Shown in pieces: positions 10,684 through 21,504 of a stretch of 64,000 nt of DNA. How positions within the stretch are numbered: the first letter of the stretch is position 1; the number at the start of each line of letters is the position of its first letter. The position numbers and the translations under genes were made by a program. A model generated the notes under the pieces. The model saw nothing but the letters and a program-made list of their open reading frames with translations, had not been told where the DNA came from and ran no database searches. The stretch is from Ananas comosus. Its lineage: Eukaryota > Streptophyta > Magnoliopsida > Poales > Bromeliaceae. Where the stretch lies: positions 3,269,225 to 3,333,224 of the forward strand of contig NC_033641.1 in NCBI RefSeq assembly GCF_001540865.1. Direction: 5' to 3'.

Positions 10684-12963
10684 ACAAGGCCGTTGGGCTC
10701 CGACAAGGCTACGGAGGCCCCCACTCGTGCCACTACCAGACAGTCAGGACTAGCGTCCCGAGTGGAGTGAATCCCAGTATCTCGAGGCCTACTCAATCAA
10801 TGTACACAAAATCAAAGTCACGCGCGTCAAATGACTTAAAGCGCAGCGAGCACGCGAGGGGTGTCACCGGCCTTAACGAGGCTTTCCACTCGTGCCGGAG
10901 GCCGTGCGGCTCTGGACAGTCATCCACAGAGCCAAACCGACTTACTGAGGATCAAACACATCTGCCTGGTATTTTCGCGGCTTTAGCGTACTTTATTACG
11001 CTAAAGCCCATTAGCCCTCCCTAAAATACATAAAACTCAACAACGCCGACGACAACCGTCGTACCTACTTAACACCCACTGGAGACCTGACTAACAGGTT
11101 CCGGGGCCTGGAAACGTTTCTAGCCTTTACATAAAGGCCACACAAACAGCCGTTTTAGGCGGCTGCCTTGCGCCAAAACCGAGCCTTAATAAGGCTGCCA
11201 CGAAGCACTCGATAACACATCAGCGACTCGGAATAACCGACCAGTGGGCACAGTAAAGCTCCCAAGCCTTTACTGCCCCTTCGCTGCCACCCAAGACCAC
11301 AGCTTTATCTGTGAAGGCCCTTGGGCCTAGCCTTATTAATAGGCTGCTATTAGCAAAGCTACACTCCGATCCACAAACGACGGTACTACGTGCTAAAGAA
11401 TACAAATCACCGTCGCCTGCTGAGCATCGTGCTCAGCCATGCAAGGCCCTGTCAAGCACCCAGGGCTGTCTCAGGGCCACGCTAAAGCCCTGAAGGCAGC
11501 TCAATGCTATCAACCAAAATCCTTTGGCTAGTAGCACCCAAACAAACACTCCAACACTCTCGATCACCAAACAATAAACACCCAATCTGTGATTGGGTCC
11601 CCTGGGAGGAATCCAGGACAACTGCAAGAAAACATCAGTCCTCTGTCTGCGCTGTCAACATGTCCACCCATGAAGCTAGGCTGCAACCATGTCACCACGT
11701 GCGAGCCACTACCAAAGAATGGGAACGAGAAAACAATAATAGGTACGAATATAATATACAACTCGAAACGTGGATATAACAAATGTAATGTGGGTGCAAC
11801 AAACTAATATGAGATGAGTCTACAAAGGTACGAATCAAAGTACACATCCTCATATCAGATAGACATACACTATGGTACAAAGGAACAACGAGATGAATCG
11901 ATAAGACGTATGGGACAAAGTATAAATATCATCTCGCTAAGACATTAATAGACACTCTAATCGCTAGATCAGCCAGCTAAGATCATAAGTTATAAACACT
12001 GGATAAGCCACTCAAAGAGTAGGAAACAACAGACTACTGGCAACTCCAGCCATATGGGACTCCCCACCCTAACAGCCAATCAACGGCTGCCTACTAATAT
12101 GAAATAAGTATAGGATATGAACACTGTACTAACCAGCTCAAAGTATAGGACATGAACACTGTACTAACCAGCTCAAAGTATAAGATCAACTAGACTCACC
12201 AGTCAAGAACACCAAGTAACTCGTCATAAACGTATACAAACTCTCCTACAGCTACAACAAGGTAGGATCAACTGGACTCACCAGCCAAGAACACGAAGAA
12301 ATGTCAACTGCTGGATACGCCAGCTACCCGGGACCCCCCGTCCTAACAGCCGACCAACGGCTGCCAACTAATAACTCGTATAACGTAACTAGCGGGCTAT
12401 GAGCAGCGTAAAGTGCTTGTGACCGCCAGACTAGGTGGCGTTCCTCACAAGAAAAGGCCTTTTCACCAACTTACCACTGTTGGGCACTCGGGATCTCCCC
12501 AATATACGTGACCTCTCATCATCACCGTGACCGAACTCCAGACGCCACGACTGGTTCTCTCGTAACCAAAGTCTAACCCATGAAAACCTGACTAACAAGG
12601 TAACTGCGTATACAAATATCATTGTCAGCAACGTACGTATGAATGTCTAGAATGAAATATCAACAGAACGATGATATCATCTATAAGTACATACGAAAGA
12701 CAAGGTCAATGTCATCGCCATCGGCAAATAAGTCATATCAAGAATGAAGGAAAGTCAAATAGCGATAACATATAGACGAATAATGGAACAAATAAAGGTG
12801 ACTGGGTACAACAACATATCAAGAAGGACTAGGCCACTCATGAGGAGCGGAAGAAGCCGAACGCCATGGGTGACCCTCCCCTCTGTACAAATGTATAAGA
12901 GTGGAGGGGATGGTAAAAAGTCCATAGCGCCCGCAACTCATCACCCTGCTCAGCACTCCATGC
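10684..12963 (-). repeat. Unclassified repeat-like block, probably LTR-derived
   Basis: There is no gene with recognisable domains. The stretch holds short imperfect direct repeats, for example AACACTGTACTAACCAGCTC twice near 12120-12170, and several variants of GACTCACCAG. It lies directly upstream of the shared GC-rich segment in place of the sequence that the copies at 2-5.6 kb and 56-58.7 kb carry there. It may be a different subfamily of the same LTR or a misjoin. Confidence 0.35.
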
Positions 12964-14727
12964 GTGACTAGAACAGGAAATCATGTACAGAACAGCAAAA
13001 ACGTTGCTTACCGGCCAGAGCAGTGCTAGGGCTGGCCGGCGGCGGCCGGACGGCGAGCGCGCCGGCCGAAGATGGGAGCAGCTGGTCCAAGGGATTCGGG
13101 TCACCTGCTGGCCGGCGGCGGGAGGCGGCCGGTGGCGCGGCGGAGGAGATCAAGCCGCGGCTTGCTCTCGGGTTCCATGTGTTCCCGGCGGCGCGGCGGC
13201 GGCCGGAGGAGGTCGGGGTGACGGCGATCCATCGCCGGAGGCCGTGGGGAGGGTGGTGCTCCCCGCTGTGGGCGGCGGCGACGCGCGGATTGGAGGGAAG
13301 CCTAGCCTCGGCCCGCACCAAGTCTGGGCGGCTGCAGGAGCTTCGGGCGGCGGCCGGCGGTGGTCGGGGACGTCGGGAAACACAAGCGGGAGGTCGCCGG
13401 CGGCAGCGGGAGGCGGGGCCGCCCGAGGCAGCAGGCAGCAGATTGCCGCAGAAGGTCCCGACGGCGCGCAAGGACGTCGGCTACCGTCGGTGAGGGATCG
13501 TCGGAGGCCTGGAAGGGCGGCGCAGCCCATCCCAAGCGACGGCGGCGCAAGGGAGAGAGATCTGGCCACCCACGGCCAGATCTTGCTCGGGCTGGCCGCA
13601 ACAGCAGGAGCAGCTGCCGGCGGTGCGTGCTGATGGCAGGGACGGCCGAGGTTGACGCCGGAGAGCGGTCTCTGCTGAGGGAAACCTCCAGGAGGGTTAA
13701 TGACAGCTTTCCAGGTCACCTCGGTAGGGAGGAGGGCTAGCCGAGGGGAAAGGAGAGGGGAACCTTGGCTTTTCCCACGGCCGGGGTCGCTTGCCGGCGA
13801 CTGGGACGCGAGCACGACGAGGGCAGGGATGGGTTGAAGTCATCTAGGGTTTGCTGGGGGAGGAAGGTGACTCGATCTAGGGTTTCGTGCCCAAAAACCC
13901 TAACTACCAATATATATACAAGTGGACTTTTGCAGAAAACCCCTCCAACACAAAATATTTAAGGTTCAGCCCCTGTCAGGGCATGCAACTTGCGTGTACA
14001 TACCTCCACGTCCGATCTCTCGTGATTTGGTACATAAAATGCCGCGCTTTTCGCGGATTATCCGTTTTGCCAAAATTCGACCCCTTAGCGGACATCTCGT
14101 AATTCCCGGAGATCCGTCTGTCGGATTTTCGATCCGATGGCACCATCGCATTCAGCATGACGAGGGTAATAAAACTACAATCTTGTTTCGTCAGATTTGG
14201 TCACAGATTCGCGACGGAATCCCTCCGCTCTCTAATTAATCCATAAGTCACACCTAGACTTATGTGAAAACCCAAAAACCTATAATTCAAACCCGTATTT
14301 GAATTCCCTACCACCAGTAGGTACCAGAAACAACTCTCACCTAACCCCAGGTCACAAGCACAGAGCACGAGGAGTTTTAAAATGCACGAATAGCAAAGAG
14401 CGAAAACCCTCTTTTCTTAAAACTCCTTTTTCTCGAAAACCGTGCATCGGATCTGAAATCCGTCAGTGCCATTGGTTCCAGAATAGCTGAACCGTTCAAA
14501 ACGAGCTATTGGATCGCTATGAACGGAGTCCGATACGCGCCGAAAGCCGTCTCTACTCCGTGGCTTCTCCGGAAAACCGGAGTTACTATTCATTTAAGTG
14601 AAAACTAATAATCGCGTAACTTCTCCATTTTAGCTCATTTTCTTCTGAAACTTGACGAGTGCTTATGTAATTAAATTACACACATAAACATCGTCAACAG
14701 AGAGTTTAGTTGCACTGTCAAAATCTC
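12964..14727 (-). mobile_element. C-family LTR-like repeat, minus strand
   Basis: Read on the minus strand it begins GAGATTTTGACAGTGCAAC, then GTTGACGATGTTTATGTG, GGAGTCCGATACGCG-type and TTATGTACCAAATC segments, then a very GC-rich leader at 13.0-13.85 kb. The same order is found on the plus strand from 54570. The right limit coincides with a family-2 MITE. Overlapping long ORFs in the GC-rich part exist on both strands with no domain, as expected from composition alone. Confidence 0.6.
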
Positions 14728-14900
14728 AGTCCTTACATTAAGAGATATGCGGTTAGGATGATGTGGGCCCCCTAGGGTTGAGCGGGTGGTTGGTTGAATA
14801 GTATAATCTAATGGTTGAAAATGATCCGAGGAGTAGATCTAACGGTAAAAAACTTACAAGCACCAAATGCTTGGTGCTTTTACAAACACCATAGCTGGAC
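14728..14900. mobile_element. Family-2 MITE (GTGGGCCC family)
   Basis: The core GGATGATGTGGGCCCCCTAG is followed by GGTTGAATAGTATAATCTAA and ends in CACCATAGCTGGAC before TA/TACA repeats. The same core occurs at 40400-40626 and 44021-44240, and degraded near 44380-44565. The CAAGCACCAAATGCTTGGTG segment near the end is itself palindromic. Confidence 0.65.
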
Positions 14901-14922
14901 TATATACATACATACATACATA

Positions 14923-14965
<43 letters not shown>

Positions 14966-15010
14966 TAGATATATAATATATATATATATATATTATATAC
15001 TATATAAAAT
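14901..15010. repeat. TACA/TA microsatellite
   Basis: TACA repeats change into TA repeats with a few interruptions. Confidence 0.85.
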
Positions 15011-15699
15011 AAAAAGCTATATAAATATATATATTTTATTATCATATAAGCGAGATGAATAAATCTGAGTTTAGTTAAAAATGGCCAATATTTGTTTGGA
15101 CCATAAAACAAACCCAATAGACCAAATAACTAGAGCAAATTGTACTAAATTTATATATTTTTCCTTTCTTTCTTTCTTTCTTTCTTTTACAGAGCTTCTA
15201 AATTTATTTAATATGTTTCTCTCTTCTCTTTTTCTATTCTCTCACTCTTAAGTGGGGCAAGCGGAAGCCCTCTAAGTTACCAAGTAACATCATATGCCGC
15301 GTTGCCTACCGTTGCTATTAATTGTATGCGCTTTGAGAAAATATACAGAATTTTTTAAATAAAAATTACTATTCATATAAAATTTTATTTTACTTATAGT
15401 ATGATTGGATAATTTAATCCAACGTATTTATCTATATAATTTATTTTATTTTTGCTGCATAAATGAAACGATGAATAATATAGAGATTGAGGCGAAGTAA
15501 AAACATGCTGAGGGCCTGAAAGATAGATATTTCAATCTATAAAAAATAATATTTTTTTCATATTATAATACTATATTTCATATAATTTTTTGTACTTTGA
15601 AAACTACTAAGACTATTTTTGTATCAAATGTATAGATAATGTTATTATACAAATATAACTATTGATCGTATAAGATTGAGAATTTCAAGCGGCGTCGTT
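15011..15699. other. AT-rich intergenic stretch
   Basis: No coding or structural feature is seen apart from a short TTTC microsatellite at about 15164-15187. Confidence 0.6.
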
Positions 15700-15859
15700 T
15701 AGGGCTCGCAAGCTCGCTCGACCTTTAAATTAGGCTTGCTCGAGCTCGGCTCGAATTAATTTCAATCCAAGCTTGAGCTTAAATTTAGGCTCGAAATTAA
15801 TTTCAAGTCGAATTTGAGCCGAGATAAGCTCGCTCGAGCTCGGCTCGTTTCCACCCCTA
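15700..15859 (-). mobile_element. hAT-like MITE (GAGCTCG family), inverted
   Basis: The right end GAGCTCGGCTCGTTTCCACC followed by CCTA is, on the minus strand, a TAGGGGTGGAAACGAGCC terminus typical of plant hAT MITEs. Internal GCTCGCTCGAGCTCGGCTC words match the copy at 8757. The left limit is approximate. Confidence 0.55.
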
Positions 15860-16200
15860 CAGGAGTAGATCCAGACCCGATGCCCCAAATGTGAGGGTTC
15901 GTACTATCTAGCTAGTGTGAAACATGGGTAGAAAATATTATTCCAAAATCTAAATATTAAAGGTAAAAAAAAAAAAGGGCTAATTCACTTAACTTGGTAC
16001 TGTTTGGTTGGAATAAGTTATTTTTGCTTATTTGTAATACAACTATGACTTTTAAAATAACTAGAGCGGAACAAATTTTCTATTTGACTGATAATTGAGT
16101 TATTCTCAAAAACTAAAAAAGCATTTGGATTGTTAGACTGCAATAGTAGAAATAGATAGGATTATAATTTTTTTAATAAAAACATAAATATATGATTAAT

Positions 16201-16379
16201 TGTGGTGCCCCACTTCCTAAGTATCACTCATCATGGAACTACTCTAGCTCTTATATGTTTAAATCTCTTAAACTCTTGGGTCCGACCATCGCTTAAAATA
16301 CTATATATACCCAGTTTAAGAGATTTTAGTACTTTTATATTTTATATATAGAACTATTTCAAGTCCTAGGAGTGCCACA
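16201..16379 (-). repeat. TRIM long terminal repeat (LTR-B)
   Basis: On the minus strand it runs from TGTGGCACTCCTAGGACTTG to AGTGGGGCACCACA, 179 bp. On its internal side is a minus-strand purine tract AAAGGGGGAAGAAA (16380-16393), a polypurine tract. Confidence 0.65.
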
Positions 16380-16601
16380 TTTCTTCCCCCTTTAAACTCT
16401 GCCGTCTTCGTCAGGCTTAAGCACACTCAGAAGTATTAGGCAATGTGTGACTTGTCTCACTAGCTTTATCTGACCTTATGGGAAGCCGCGCTTTACTCAC
16501 AATAGTTGTCAACTAGGGAGTCACGCACTACTCGCTACATGATTCTGGTTTAGTCGAAACTCATCTCACACTTTCGGCTAGTGCTTAGCTATAACATCAA
16601 T
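16380..16601 (-). mobile_element. TRIM internal domain, minus orientation
   Basis: A domain of about 220 bp with no coding capacity. It runs from a primer-binding-site-like GATGTTATAGCTAAG next to LTR-A to the purine tract next to LTR-B. The TAATACTTCTGAGTGTGCTT and GACGAAGACGGCAGAG segments recur in the two other TRIM internal domains at 17009-17227 and 41209-41430. Confidence 0.6.
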
Positions 16602-17008
16602 TGTGATACCCCAGGATTTTGGATAGCCCTATATATGTGATATAGGCTTCGTTTGGGATGCGGGGAGATTACGTTACGTGCGGTGAGAAAGTACGTTGGA
16701 AAAATACCCTGTTTGTTTTCGTACATAATATTGCGTTTCGCATATCGCGATGAGTCGGTTACGATATATTTTCTGCGGTCCCACCTGAGAACGTAGAAGC
16801 ATATCCCTATATGCTTTTTCCTCAACTCTATTTTATCTAATAGCGTTAGATATGTCTCAATACCAAACTAAGCCATAATAGGGATAAAATCTCTTAACTT
16901 GGCTATTACATTTCGGGTAGTCACTGGAGCCAAGAGTTTAGGAGAGTTAAGTATATTACGTCTAGAGTAGTTTAGAATGGGTAATCCTCTAAGAAGTGGG
17001 GTGTCACA
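16602..17008 (+). repeat. TRIM long terminal repeat (LTR-A), interrupted by a MITE
   Basis: It runs from TGTGATACCCCAGGATTTTG to AAGAAGTGGGGTGTCACA. It is about 174 bp once the MITE at 16645-16874 and its 3-bp TSD are subtracted, matching LTR-C. The two ends are nearly inverted copies of each other. Confidence 0.65.
16645..16874. mobile_element. Tourist-like MITE, 230 bp, nested in TRIM LTR
   Basis: The termini GGCTTCGTTTGGGATG and, inward from the right, GGCTTAGTTTGGTATTGAG are matched, with ATA on both sides (16642-16644 and 16875-16877). The GTTTGG terminus is like Tourist MITEs; ATA instead of TAA/TTA is unusual. Confidence 0.65.
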
Positions 17009-17227
17009 TTTGGTATCAGAGTCAATCACCAGCCAGAAGTATGAGATGAGCCATAACTGAGTTAGGGTCATATAGTGGGTAAAGCATAGCTCTCCAGTTA
17101 ACGATCATTATGAGTGAAGCCCAGCTCCCCAGAAGGTCAGCTAAAACTAGTGATACAAATTTCATATTACCTAATTCTTATGAGTGTACTTAAGCCTGGC
17201 GAGGACGTTAAGACTTAAAAAGGGGGA
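17009..17227 (+). mobile_element. TRIM internal domain with PBS and PPT, plus orientation
   Basis: TTTGGTATCAGAGTCAATC directly after LTR-A is a primer binding site for initiator methionine tRNA. The domain ends in the purine tract AAAAAGGGGGA just before LTR-C. At 219 bp and without coding capacity it fits a terminal-repeat retrotransposon in miniature. Confidence 0.7.
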
Positions 17228-17401
17228 TCTGACACTCAAGAATTTAAAATAGTACTATATATGAATTATAATAGGGCTAAAACCGTTTAAACCAATTATA
17301 ATATTTTTGGGGGTGGGTATGCCTAAGAGATTAAGGGAGTAATCATGCTAGGACTAAAGTAATTTTAGGATGAATGACCCCTTGGGAAGTAAGGCATCAC
17401 A
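17228..17401 (+). repeat. TRIM long terminal repeat (LTR-C)
   Basis: It begins TCTGACACTCAAGAATTTAA (the expected TG is TC here) and ends AAGTAAGGCATCACA, 174 bp. A partial duplicate of its end follows: TGAACGACCCCTTGGAGTAA before GGTATCACA. Confidence 0.6.
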
Positions 17402-18000
17402 TGAACGACCCCTTGGAGTAAGGTATCACATTAACAAACTTCAAAGTATTAATTAAATAATAATTTAATATATTAATTGATTAAGATAATTAATTATGAA
17501 GCTTGTATAAGATAACTAAGAAACACATAAATAAGTTAATAAGTATGAAAGATAAGTTAACATGCTAATTAATTAATTAGTTATTATTTTAACATGTAGA
17601 TACAATATAATTAGTTAATAAATTAATTATATTAGTCAAAATATTAATTAGTTAAGTAATATAATATTAATGGATAGCACATAGCATAATTAATTATTAA
17701 ATTATCTAGTTAATTAAAAAACAAATAATTACTTGCTTAAGTAGTTAATTAAATATTTATTAATTTAAAAAATGATTACTAAAATAAGCTATTATATGAT
17801 ACATTAATTAGTAATGCTTAGTAATTTAATAATTATATGATACATTAGTGGGAAATATTATATAATTATTTATAACTTAATTACTAATTTTATTTGCGGA
17901 ATAAGCGATCCACCCTTTTAATGCGTTAACCCGTTAAGGAGAAATAGAAGAAATATTAAAACCCCTTATTCCACTCAAGTGCCCTAACCAAACAGGATCT
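17402..18000. other. AT-rich interior of the probable Harbinger-type element
   Basis: Repeated TTAATTAATTAGTTA-type words, no gene. The right end has GCGGAATAAGCGATCC and TTATTCCACTC, resembling terminal regions of the 9362 element. Confidence 0.5.
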
Positions 18001-18116
18001 TAAAGCATATAAATATGGACAAAACTATAGTAGGAGTTCCCTAACAACGCCCCGTTAGGGAACTCTGATTTTGTGTCATGTGTTATATATATAGTTTTGT
18101 TTTCATCCAAGCATTC

Positions 18117-18475
18117 TGTGATGGCCCACTTCTTGGAGAGTTATCAATTCTTTTTTTTTTTTGAGAGATAGGTAGCACGCGCGCTACCCGCTTCGTTTAT
18201 TTCATTTAGAAATAAACTTAGCTGGAAATGTGAATCAACTAGGATTCGAACTTGAGTCTCGAGTACCAACCACCAAGCCTTTTGTCACTTGCTCTAGGGA
18301 CGATCGGTTGGGGAGTTATCAATTCTATAACTACTTTAATCCTAGGTTAGCTCAACTCTTAAAACCTCTTGTGTGTAACTACCGTCCAAAATAGTATATC
18401 CGGACTAAGAAGTTTAGCCCTATTATACCTTTTTATATAGGACTAATCTAAATTCTGAAAGTATCCTAGGTTTGT
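18117..18475 (-). repeat. Solo TRIM-type LTR with nested SINE
   Basis: The left end TGTGATGGCCCACTTCTTGG resembles inverted TRIM LTR ends (AAGAAGTGGGGTGTCACA). After the SINE the sequence continues with CCTAGGTTAGCTC and CTTAAAACCTC, shared in style with 16.2 and 41.1 kb. The right limit is not clear. Confidence 0.45.
18152..18313 (-). mobile_element. tRNA-derived SINE with 13-bp target duplication
   Basis: On the minus strand it starts CCAACCGATCGTCCCTAGAG, has a box-B-like GTTCGAATCCTAG, then ATTTCCAGCTAAGTTTATTT and GCTACCTATCTCTC, and ends in an A tract (T12 on the plus strand at 18151-18162). AGTTATCAATTCT flanks it at 18139-18151 and 18314-18326; the last T of the left copy also joins the T tract. 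Box order, about 160 bp length, poly-A tail and a long exact TSD fit a plant Au-like SINE. The subfamily name is inferred. Confidence 0.85.
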
Positions 18476-18619
18476 TGGCTATTTTTAATACTAAAATTTT
18501 AAAAAATAAAAATAAATTCTAGACAAAAGGATTATAACTCTTGAATAGAGACAAAATTGACACATTGCAAATTGGAGACTCCTCAACGAGGCATCATTGG
18601 GGAGCTCTCCATTAAAGTT

Positions 18620-19187
18620 TGTTGGAGTATATAAAGCCATGTTCCGAGTCGATACGCAAAGTTTGACTCTGATTTGATCAATCTTGTTCCAAAATATTAT
18701 AAATAGTTCAGAATCACTTTAAAGAGTATTCCTAAAAGGATATCGATGACTACATATGAATCAGATTTAGATAGAAGGCAAAAATTGTTTCCTACTAGAA
18801 TTAGAATTTTAGAGTTATATAAACCCTTATAATTAATCTTTTAGATTATGAGCTTTATTGAAAATATCCTAATTGAGAGAAAAACGTGAAGAGCTCCTGA
18901 GAGAAAGTTTCTTGTAATCCAATCTACTTCTTTTGTACTTGTATGCCGTGGATTAATCGACAAAAATATTGAGGTGGTCTTGCCCGTGGATGTAGGTCGA
19001 TTCATGGTTGACCGAACCACGTAAATCTTGTGTTCTCTTATTTTCTTTATTACTTTGTTATCCTCGTGTTTATTTTTCCTACGATCATTCTCGTCTCTTA
19101 CGTTTACGAAAGATCCTATTTCCACTATGCTCACTTCTTGTGTGGGTTTGAGGTGTGCTTGGTAACCCCACGACTAGTCCCCTTTCA
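18620..19187 (+). repeat. Copia-1 5' LTR (568 bp)
   Basis: It starts TGTTGG and ends CCCCTTTCA. Its last 178 bp, from GACCGAACCACGTAAATC at 19010, match the 3' LTR remnant at 36064-36248 almost throughout. ATTAATCTTTTAGATTATG upstream and the AT-rich ATATAAACCC near 18820 may include the promoter, but no TATA box is assigned with confidence. Confidence 0.85.
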
Positions 19188-19190
19188 ATT

Positions 19191-19201
19191 TGGTATCAGA
19201 G
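19191..19201 (+). promoter_or_regulatory. Copia-1 primer binding site
   Basis: TGGTATCAGAG lies three bases past the LTR end. It is complementary to the 3' end of plant initiator methionine tRNA, the usual primer of plant Copia elements. Confidence 0.9.
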
Positions 19202-19236
19202 TGTTTGGTTCTTTGTAGTTCGTTGCCGGTGAAACA

Positions 19237-19979
19237 ATGGTGGGAAAAGTTACAATGACGAAGTATGAGGTTTCTCGATTTGAGGGAACGAATTTCGTGT
19301 TGTGGAAACTTAATTAAGATGCAAGCAGTCTTGATTAAAGAAGCTTATGAGATCCCCTGCAAGGAAAGGAGAAAAAGCCGGAAGGGATGATGGATAAACT
19401 ATTTGAAGAGAAAGGCAAGATGGCTTTGGCAAACCTATATTTGGCACTAGATGATTTGATACTATTCAATGTGGAGACCGAGACTACCGCAAAAGAGATT
19501 TGGAATAAATTAAAGAATTTCTATGAAGGAAAGTCATTGGTGAATAAAATCTTCTTAAGGTGGCAATTGTACAATCTAAAGATGAAGGACGAGACACCGG
19601 TAAAAGAACATCTAATTTCATTCAACTCCATTATGAGCAAGCTCGCAACCTTAGACGTGAGAATCAATGAAGAAAAAAAGACAAGTATCTTACTTTGTTC
19701 GATGGCGGAATCTTGGGATAATTGATTATGAACTTGAGCCACATTGAAACTCTTGAGATGGTATCGGTTGTTGCTTCATTGCTTACCGAGAAGAAAAGGC
19801 AGAAGTCTAACCAAGGAAGCTCTTCGGGAGAGGCTATGATAGCACGGGGAAGACCCTTCAAGAGGGAGTGTGGTGATCGAGGGAAGTCAAGATCAAAGTC
19901 CAAGGGCAAAGAAAAAGTAAAGTGCTTGAATTGTGAAAAATTGGGGCACATGAAGAAGGATTCCGAGTTAAAGGGTTGA
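19237..19979 (+). pseudogene. gag: Copia-1 gag, broken
   Basis: This is the capsid polyprotein region of a Ty1/Copia element. It opens at an ATG 36 bases past the PBS. The first frame stops after 26 codons (TGGAAACTTAATTAAG), where a few extra bases disrupt it, and reading resumes in another frame. The stretch at 19387-19725 has the UBN2-type gag features: LALDDLILFNVETE, AKEIWNKL and VNKIFLRWQLYNLKM. A further break at 19725 precedes a basic tail with a zinc knuckle, CLNCEKLGHMKKDS, whose last cysteine is replaced by serine. The knuckle would bind the RNA genome; here it is both out of frame and missing a ligand. Confidence 0.8.
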
Positions 19980-20039
19980 TAGTAAATCTGATTCAAGCAA
20001 CTTCCAAGTAATGTAGCCGAAGCGGATGGCAAGTCAGCT

Positions 20040-21160
20040 AGTTCGGAGGACGGAGATGCATTGTTCGCATTGGATAGATCTGATCTTATTTATCAATGGA
20101 CTTAGATTTGGGGGCGTCGTTCCACATGACTCTCTATAGGGAGTGGTTTCATACTTACAAACCATGAGATGGTGTTATCTATTTGGGTGACAACACGACA
20201 TGTCTGGTGATTGGAGTGGGAGACATTCCGATTAAGATGTTTGATAGTGTTGTTCGGACGATTTCTAATGTTCGGCATGTTCCTACACTTTGAAAAAGTT
20301 TTCTATCACTTGGGATGTTTTGCAAACAAGGACATAGGTTTATTGGTGAGAAGAATCATTTGAAGGTATGTCAAGAATGTTTGGTGTTGAATAAAGAGGG
20401 GCAAATAGGTGGCCCATATATAGATTGGTGGGCGAGACTCAAGTGGCAGAAACAATTGTTGCAAGCGCGAAGGTGGAGTCTTTGACTGTGTGGCATCGCC
20501 GTTTGGGAAACATGAGCAAGCGCAGATTGTAGGTATTATCTAATCGTGAACTTCTTCCAGGTTACAAGTTCGCGCCATTAGATTTTTGCGAAGATTGCAT
20601 CTATGGAAAGCAACGAAGGCTATCGTTCTCTCTATCACATCAAAGAAGTAAGTCGCACCTCAAGTTGATTCATTCGGATACTTGGGAGTCGCCCGATATT
20701 TCATTGGGCAGGTGTTCTTACTTTATTTCCTTTATTGATGATTATTCTCGAAAGGCTTGGGTATACATTCTAAAGCAGAAGTCCCACGTGTTTGAAACTT
20801 TTAAGAAGTTTAAAGCTCTTATGGAAAATGAAAAATGTTTAAAAATTAAGTGCCTACGTTCCGAAAATTTGGGGGGGGGGGGGGTACTATTTAAGAGAAT
20901 TTGATGAGTTTTGTAGTGAATATAGAATTAAGGGGCACCTCACGGTACCCAGTACACTATAGCAAAATGGTGTAGTGGAGAGGTTAAATAGAATACTCAT
21001 AGAGAGGGCCTAGAGCATGTTGAGTACTTCAAAACTTGACAAGAGATTTTGGGCGGAAGCCGTGAGCATGGCTTGTTACTTGATCAATCGAGGACCAACA
21101 AAATCACTTGATTTGAAAATTCCTGAAGAAGTCTGGAGCGGCAAGCTCATTGACTACTCC
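20040..21160 (+). pseudogene. pol: Copia-1 pol, protease and integrase part, broken
   Basis: It contains, in order, an aspartic protease stretch (about 20096-20300; the active-site triplet reads D-L-G, not D-S/T-G), a GAG-pre-integrase zinc region (WHRRLGNMSKR, then CEDC and GKQRR near 20490-20610) and an integrase core (IHSDTWESPD and [12 protein letters not shown] at 20665-20760). Stops and frameshifts occur throughout, and a G14 run at 20871-20884 breaks the frame just where the second catalytic Asp region should be. The reading stops at [11 protein letters not shown], where a solo LTR is inserted; it resumes in frame at 27327. Confidence 0.85.
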
Positions 21161-21504
21161 TGTCACGCCCCGCGCCCCGCCTATTTGGTCTGGTTCGGGC
21201 ACGCCGACAGACCGCCGAACGGACAGAATTTTTCCTGTACGTCCTAGGATTCGCAATCAATACAATGTACGAGATTCCAACCAGGAACACATTTTAATCA
21301 AAGATTGCATAAGGAAGTATCAAAAATATAAAACTACTTGCTATTACAAGCATTCACACTAGATACATTTTTACATCACAATTTTCTTTTACATTCAACT
21401 TCCAAATTACAATCTAGCTATTACAATTTATTACAACTTTGATTCATTGTCTTTTAAACCCCTAAGTTAGACCACCTCGGGGTACTGCTATCTCTGGTCT
21501 CTAG
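21161..21504 (-). repeat. Terminal part of the L-family solo LTR
   Basis: On the plus strand it starts TGTCACGCCCCGCGCCCCGC; on the minus strand this is the LTR end. The rest is AT-rich without features. It stops at a single N (21505), after which Copia-2 begins in mid-protease. Confidence 0.7.

Larger units (their letters stand above)
15993..18000. mobile_element. Probable Harbinger-type shell hosting TRIMs, TSD TAA
   Basis: The left end CTTGGTACTGTTTGGTTGGA and the right end, read inward, AGATCCTGTTTGGTTAGGG are similar. TAA lies on both sides (15990-15992 and 18001-18003). Both ends include GGAATAAG close to the terminus. The inner AT-rich stretch at 17.45-17.9 kb resembles the interior of the 9362 element. 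The interior also holds a TRIM cluster (16201-17401). TIR similarity is only moderate. Confidence 0.45.

Noticed and set aside
10216..10796. ORFs of 136-184 aa
   Set aside because: They run through 382 N and exist only because the gap contains no stops.
12983..13815. Overlapping 100-220 aa ORFs
   Set aside because: GC-rich leader of an LTR-like repeat. Frames on both strands are equally open and low-complexity (Gly/Arg/Ala/Pro), with no recognisable domain.
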